Shown here piece after piece: positions 30,416-33,370 of a stretch of 33,370 nucleotides of DNA. Numbering within the stretch: the first letter of the stretch is position 1; every line of letters starts with the position of its first letter. The stretch is from the IMG/VR virus record IMGVR_UViG_3300017760_000036, positions 1 to 33,370 of that record. The stretch is one strand, 5' to 3'. The stretch is from a virus. The notes beneath the pieces were generated by a model, which was not told where the DNA came from, ran no database searches, and saw only the letters and a program-made list of their open reading frames with translations. Made by a program: the position numbers and the translations under genes.

Positions 30416-30924
30416 AGAGGTTGTAATCCTAAATCACATACTGTATAACGTGTGTATTTGAAAGTAACGTTAGCTGTAAAGAACTCAACTTCTCCCACTG
30501 AAAAATCAAATGGAATACTAGTAAGTTGCACTGGCATTAATCGTTCAAATCTTACACTATATTTTGGATTGAAGTTAGACGTTAGTATCTGTAGAATACC
30601 ATCAGAGTATCCTTCTCCTTCTCCATCAAATGATTCTGAATTACCATTGTCTCTGATCCAGTTCCATACAGTCATGTAGTTGGATAGATCTTCGTCAATA
30701 ATAAACCGAACCGTTAGATCACTGTATTCTACACCACCACCAGGAATAATGGGTACACCTCTAAAGGGTGTTGCCACTTCAATAGTTGGCATAGAAACAT
30801 CTGGAATACTAGCTGATTGACAGAAAAAATCAACACCACCAAATCTTTCTAGGGTAAATTTAAACCCTGTAGGTGTTAAGAAATTTCTGTTTTGCGGTAA
30901 TTTTTTGTACCAATCAGCAGACAT
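30412..30924 (-). CDS. Tail-tube-fold protein (T4 gp19/gp54-like; may be named gp3 elsewhere)
   Basis: 170 residues of mostly beta structure. Hallmarks are RNFLTPTGFKFTLERF, then VDFFCQSASIPDVS, RFIIDEDLSNYMTVWNWIR and the ending FFTANVTFKYTRYTV. These are the strands and loop of the tail-tube fold shared by gp19 and gp54 of T4-like phages. In marine T4-like phages this gene between gp23 and uvsY is annotated variously; I cannot tell tube, tube-terminator (gp3) or baseplate cap from sequence alone. A CTAAATAG late-type promoter lies 21 bases before the start. Confidence 0.82.
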   Translation of the reverse strand: MSADWYKKLPQNRNFLTPTGFKFTLERFGGVDFFCQSASIPDVSMPTIEVATPFRGVPIIPGGGVEYSDLTVRFIIDEDLSNYMTVWNWIRDNGNSESFDGEGEGYSDGILQILTSNFNPKYSVRFERLMPVQLTSIPFDFSVGEVEFFTANVTFKYTRYTVCDLGLQPL

Positions 30925-30944
30925 GTCAGCATCCCAAGCACTAC

Positions 30945-30951
30945 TATTTAG
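30945..30951 (-). promoter_or_regulatory. Late-type promoter CTAAATA for the tail gene
   Basis: CTAAATAG on the minus strand overlaps the stop codon TAA of the upstream membrane protein gene and ends 20 bases before the ATG at 30924. Confidence 0.5.
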
Positions 30952-31637
30952 CAGTCATTAAAGACTGTACCTACGGTAGAACCTAGACTGGAACCTGCTT
31001 TTTGACCGAGGAGTAGAGCCCATCCACCAGCCAACCATCCTACATATGGAATACTCATAGCAGCAGGAACAGCAACACCAGCAGCGATAGCACTACCTGC
31101 CATTGCACCCTGGGACCGTGCGCCAGCGTCCGCCACTAAACACTCTTCTTCTCGGGCAGTCAACTTTCCCTCGCCGTCTACAGCGCCTCCTACCCCCATA
31201 TTACGGGTGCCTTCCATAGTGAATTGATCACGACGGAACTCGCGGCGCATTTCAACTTGCTGACCACCAAAAAATCCTTTCTTACTTTTATTGAGGTCTA
31301 ATGCTTTTTGTGACTCTAGAACTTTAGGATCGTTTGCACGATACTCAATCTCATATCCATCCTTACCAGCTTTAATTCTGTATGACGAATAATCTCCACG
31401 AGGGATATTGATTGTAGGTACTTGTGGAACTTGTGGTTTTTCTGGTCTGTGAATTACATAACCTAACAAACCAATGTGTGCCAAGGCAAAGAGTCCACCT
31501 AGTGTCAACGCAATCGTTTTGACTGGTGACTTGCTCGGTACTTGCTCGGTAACTTTTTCGATTTGTTTTGGTTTATTCTGTTCTTTCTGTGCTGCTGCTT
31601 GTTCTCTTTTCGCAGCTGCCTCATCTAGGGATGGCAT
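30948..31637 (-). CDS. Membrane protein with one TM helix and a C-terminal glycine zipper
   Basis: 229 residues. A charged cytoplasmic-type N-terminus (DEAAAKREQAAAQKEQ) precedes one transmembrane helix (about 41-62: TIALTLGGLFALAHIGLLGYV). A soluble domain follows (RGDYSSYRIKAGKDGYEIEY...), then a C-terminal region rich in G, A and S (about 172-225: MAGSAIAAGVAVPAAM... GQKAGSSLGSTVG), a glycine zipper that could span the membrane as a hairpin. The gene sits between gp23 and the tail gene behind its own late-type promoter. I know no function; superinfection exclusion, lysis or a virion membrane-penetration role are possible, but none is shown. Confidence 0.82.
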   Translation of the reverse strand: MPSLDEAAAKREQAAAQKEQNKPKQIEKVTEQVPSKSPVKTIALTLGGLFALAHIGLLGYVIHRPEKPQVPQVPTINIPRGDYSSYRIKAGKDGYEIEYRANDPKVLESQKALDLNKSKKGFFGGQQVEMRREFRRDQFTMEGTRNMGVGGAVDGEGKLTAREEECLVADAGARSQGAMAGSAIAAGVAVPAAMSIPYVGWLAGGWALLLGQKAGSSLGSTVGTVFNDC

Positions 31638-31663
31638 AATAACCCCATGGTATAGTCTTTAAT

Positions 31664-31670
31664 TATTTAG
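31664..31670 (-). promoter_or_regulatory. Late-type promoter CTAAATA for the membrane protein gene
   Basis: CTAAATAATT on the minus strand, two bases past the T-tract of the gp23 terminator and about 27 bases before the ATG at 31637. Confidence 0.6.
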
Positions 31671-31672
31671 AC

Positions 31673-31700
31673 AAAAAAAGACCCCCCTTGAAGGGAGGTC
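31673..31700 (-). terminator. Strong intrinsic terminator after gp23
   Basis: On the minus strand GACCTCCCT pairs with AGGGGGGTC (one T-G wobble) around a three-base loop, followed by seven T residues. It lies 22 bases after the gp23 stop and separates the abundant capsid mRNA from downstream genes. Confidence 0.9.
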
Positions 31701-31721
31701 TGTAAGAAACCTGGTGATGAA

Positions 31722-33128
31722 TCACATGAGGTTGATAACTTGTACTCTTCTGTAGTACATGTTGGCGTTTGCCGAAAGTGTTTCGCCATCTGGAGTACCA
31801 TTGTAGGTTCCGTTGGTGGTGACGAAAGGATTGCTGACCATGCCGTAACGAGTCTTGAAACCAATTTTTGGTTGGAAGGTGTCAGGGTCGATCGAGCGAA
31901 CCATTTGGAGGGGAACGTAAGGACAGTAGAATAGTCCTGCGTCATAAGGGCTAGTACCTTTGTATCCGATGACGTAGTAGTGCTTGTCGGAAAGGTTAGC
32001 AGCATAAGGATCGACGTAGACCTTGATGCGACCGTTGATTGTGCCAACCGAAAGGTTGCCAGTGTCATCAACATCACCGATGGAAGGACCACCAGCACCA
32101 GTTAGACCAGAGGAGTAGTCAAGGACGCCTGCCATTGCTAGGGCACTTGCAACGTCTGCAGAACAGATGAGGAAGTTGCCTTTGCCACGACGAGTCTCTT
32201 GAGCAATTGCGTTAGCATCGCGCTCAATCTGGAATAGAAGTCCTTTGAACTTCTCAACTGACCATCTGCCGTTGGAGTCAACGTCTAGGTCAAAGATACC
32301 TGCGTTAGCAACGTTGTTTTGAGCACCGACTTTAGCAACCTGATATACTGTACGTACAACTTCACGGTTGATTTCTGCAAGGACTTCACTGGACAAGATG
32401 TTAGCAAGTTCTTGCTCTGCATCTAGACCATGAATAGCCTTGAGGTCTTGTGCTAGTTCCAAGGTGTATTCTGCTTTCAAAGCTCTGGACTTTGCAGTCA
32501 CAGAAGTCTTCTCAATGCTGAATGACATCTCACGGAACAGACGGGAAGCTTCGCCCATCTTCTCCAAGTTCTCACGGCTCATGCCACGACCTACTTCGTA
32601 GGTTCCAGGTGAGGAGTCGTTAAGAAGTGCAGGGTTGTTACCCTCTGAATCGCCACCGACACCAGCGCCAGTTCTAGGTGTATAAGCACCAGCTGTTGCG
32701 TCATGTGCTGTGGAGAATGCACTGTCAGGCTCGTTGAACAAGGCTTCTTCGCCGCCTTGGTTCTCGTAGCGTGAGCGCATTGCGAAGATTAGTCCAGTAG
32801 GACCGCTCATTGGTTGGACGCCACAAACGTCATATGCCATTAGGTTAGGCATTGCACGACGGACGAGGCTGATAAGTACAGGGTCGAAACCTGCAAGACC
32901 AGCGGTGTTAGCGTTGCCGAGTGCGCTGCCAGAAGGAGAAACAGTACCAGCGCCAAGGCTGTTAACTGCAACTTCGTTTAGCATACCGCGCTCTTCGCGC
33001 ATAAATCTTTCTTGGTTCTCCAGGAGGACAGATGTGACAGCTTTCTTGTAACGGTTATCGATAGGCGAGGAGCCTTCGTGACCAAGAACAGGTGCCCACT
33101 TTTCCTGAAGATGTTCTGCGTTAAACAT
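31722..33128 (-). CDS. 23: Major capsid protein, T4 gp23
   Basis: The main HK97-fold shell protein, 468 residues (521 in T4). WAPVLGHEG and NRYKKAVTSVLLENQ near the start and ARRAMPNLMAYDVCGVQPM (about 98-116, written here as motifs) are characteristic of cyanophage gp23, as is GLIFAMRSRY. The N-terminal propeptide probably ends at GMLNE|VAVNS (cut after Glu52), which fits the (L/I)-x-E specificity of the prohead protease gp21. Next comes a long beta-rich body ending in YRRVQVINLM. It is preceded by gp22 with a 29-base gap and followed by a strong terminator. Confidence 0.97.
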   Translation of the reverse strand: MFNAEHLQEKWAPVLGHEGSSPIDNRYKKAVTSVLLENQERFMREERGMLNEVAVNSLGAGTVSPSGSALGNANTAGLAGFDPVLISLVRRAMPNLMAYDVCGVQPMSGPTGLIFAMRSRYENQGGEEALFNEPDSAFSTAHDATAGAYTPRTGAGVGGDSEGNNPALLNDSSPGTYEVGRGMSRENLEKMGEASRLFREMSFSIEKTSVTAKSRALKAEYTLELAQDLKAIHGLDAEQELANILSSEVLAEINREVVRTVYQVAKVGAQNNVANAGIFDLDVDSNGRWSVEKFKGLLFQIERDANAIAQETRRGKGNFLICSADVASALAMAGVLDYSSGLTGAGGPSIGDVDDTGNLSVGTINGRIKVYVDPYAANLSDKHYYVIGYKGTSPYDAGLFYCPYVPLQMVRSIDPDTFQPKIGFKTRYGMVSNPFVTTNGTYNGTPDGETLSANANMYYRRVQVINLM

Positions 33129-33157
33129 TTTCTTTATTGGATTAGGGAGTTAAATTA

Positions 33158-33370
33158 TTATGAGTTCCAGCGACTGATAGCATTGAGGTATGCCGCCATT
33201 GCTGGGGTTACTTCTCCGCCTTCAACTGGTGCTTCATCAGTAGCTTCTGCTGCAGGTGTAGCAGGGTTTGCTGGGAAGTATGATTCGCGGAGGGTCTTAA
33301 CCTTCTCTGCAAACTTCTCTTCCGACTCAAACTCTACGCCTTCTGCTAGAGATGCCAACTTGTCTTTTTG
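33158..33370 (-). CDS. 22: Prohead core scaffold protein, T4 gp22 (3' end only)
   Basis: The reading frame enters from the right edge (QKDKLASLAEGVEFESEE...) with no start codon in the window; the listed TTG at 33358 is internal. The scaffold forms the core on which gp23 assembles and is later degraded by the gp21 protease. GVEFESEEKFAEKVKTLRESYF is typical of the conserved end of gp22 in marine T4-like phages, followed by an alanine/glutamate-rich tail and PAMAAYLNAISRW. Position directly before gp23 fits. About 70 residues are present. Confidence 0.88.
   Translation of the reverse strand, partial: QKDKLASLAEGVEFESEEKFAEKVKTLRESYFPANPATPAAEATDEAPVEGGEVTPAMAAYLNAISRWNS

Noticed and set aside
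1-33370. CRISPR arrays, insertion sequences, integrase, introns or inteins
   Set aside because: No spaced direct repeats, transposase motifs, terminal repeats or splice-type insertions were seen; gp43, gp23, UvsX and gp41 are uninterrupted.

Overview
This window is a piece of a T4-like marine myovirus genome, most probably a cyanophage infecting Synechococcus or Prochlorococcus. The core gene set is that of T4: gp22, gp23, a gp19-type tail protein, UvsY, UvsW, gp55, gp47, gp46, gp45, gp44, gp62, RegA, gp43, UvsX, gp41, gp61 and NrdA. It is mixed with genes typical of marine T4-like phages: hsp20, mazG, a CobS-like ATPase, and a CobT-like VWA protein with a zincin motif. A small gene between gp46 and gp47 resembles a cyanobacterial family (DUF3110-like), which favours a cyanobacterial host over Pelagibacter. 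Apart from a fragment at the extreme left edge, every gene lies on the minus strand, so transcription runs from right to left.

Layout in transcription order. 33370-30412: head and tail genes (3' end of the gp22 scaffold, major capsid protein, a membrane protein with a glycine zipper, a tail-tube-fold protein). 30415-24433: recombination and late transcription (UvsY, UvsW, an Sm-like protein, sigma factor gp55, gp47 and gp46). 24373-21134: the VWA/zincin and AAA+ ATPase pair. 21073-16802: a tightly coupled replication operon (DUF3310-like, gp45, gp44, Sm-like protein, two small proteins, Dam methylase, a 46-residue protein, gp62, RegA). 16690-16068: hsp20 and a small protein. 15972-10034: two small proteins, DNA polymerase, UvsX, gp41 helicase and MazG. 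9964-6482: accessory genes with a putative nucleotidyltransferase, a ligase-like protein and an unrecognised partner. 6507-3101: poorly known late or structural genes, including an Ig-like protein. 3138-110: primase gp61 and NrdA.

Genes are packed with 4-nt ATGA or 1-nt TAATG overlaps. The few gaps hold compact regulatory cassettes: an intrinsic terminator whose U-tract runs straight into a promoter. Promoters are either sigma70-like (TTGACA, 17 nt, TATAAT-like; upstream of gp55, the gp45 operon and the polymerase operon) or resemble late phage promoters (TATAAATA / CTAAATA; upstream of structural genes).

The most notable items are: (1) a complete-looking programmed -1 frameshift signal at 5604-5655 that would add 41 residues to a late protein; (2) an inverted junction at about position 113-123 that fuses the start of nrdB (plus strand) to a truncated nrdA (minus strand) and may be an assembly or amplification chimera; (3) a terminator hairpin at 9736-9760 that contains the ribosome binding site of the next gene; (4) a ligase-like gene nested in an uncharacterised three-gene cluster. 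No tRNA, CRISPR array, insertion sequence or integrase was seen.
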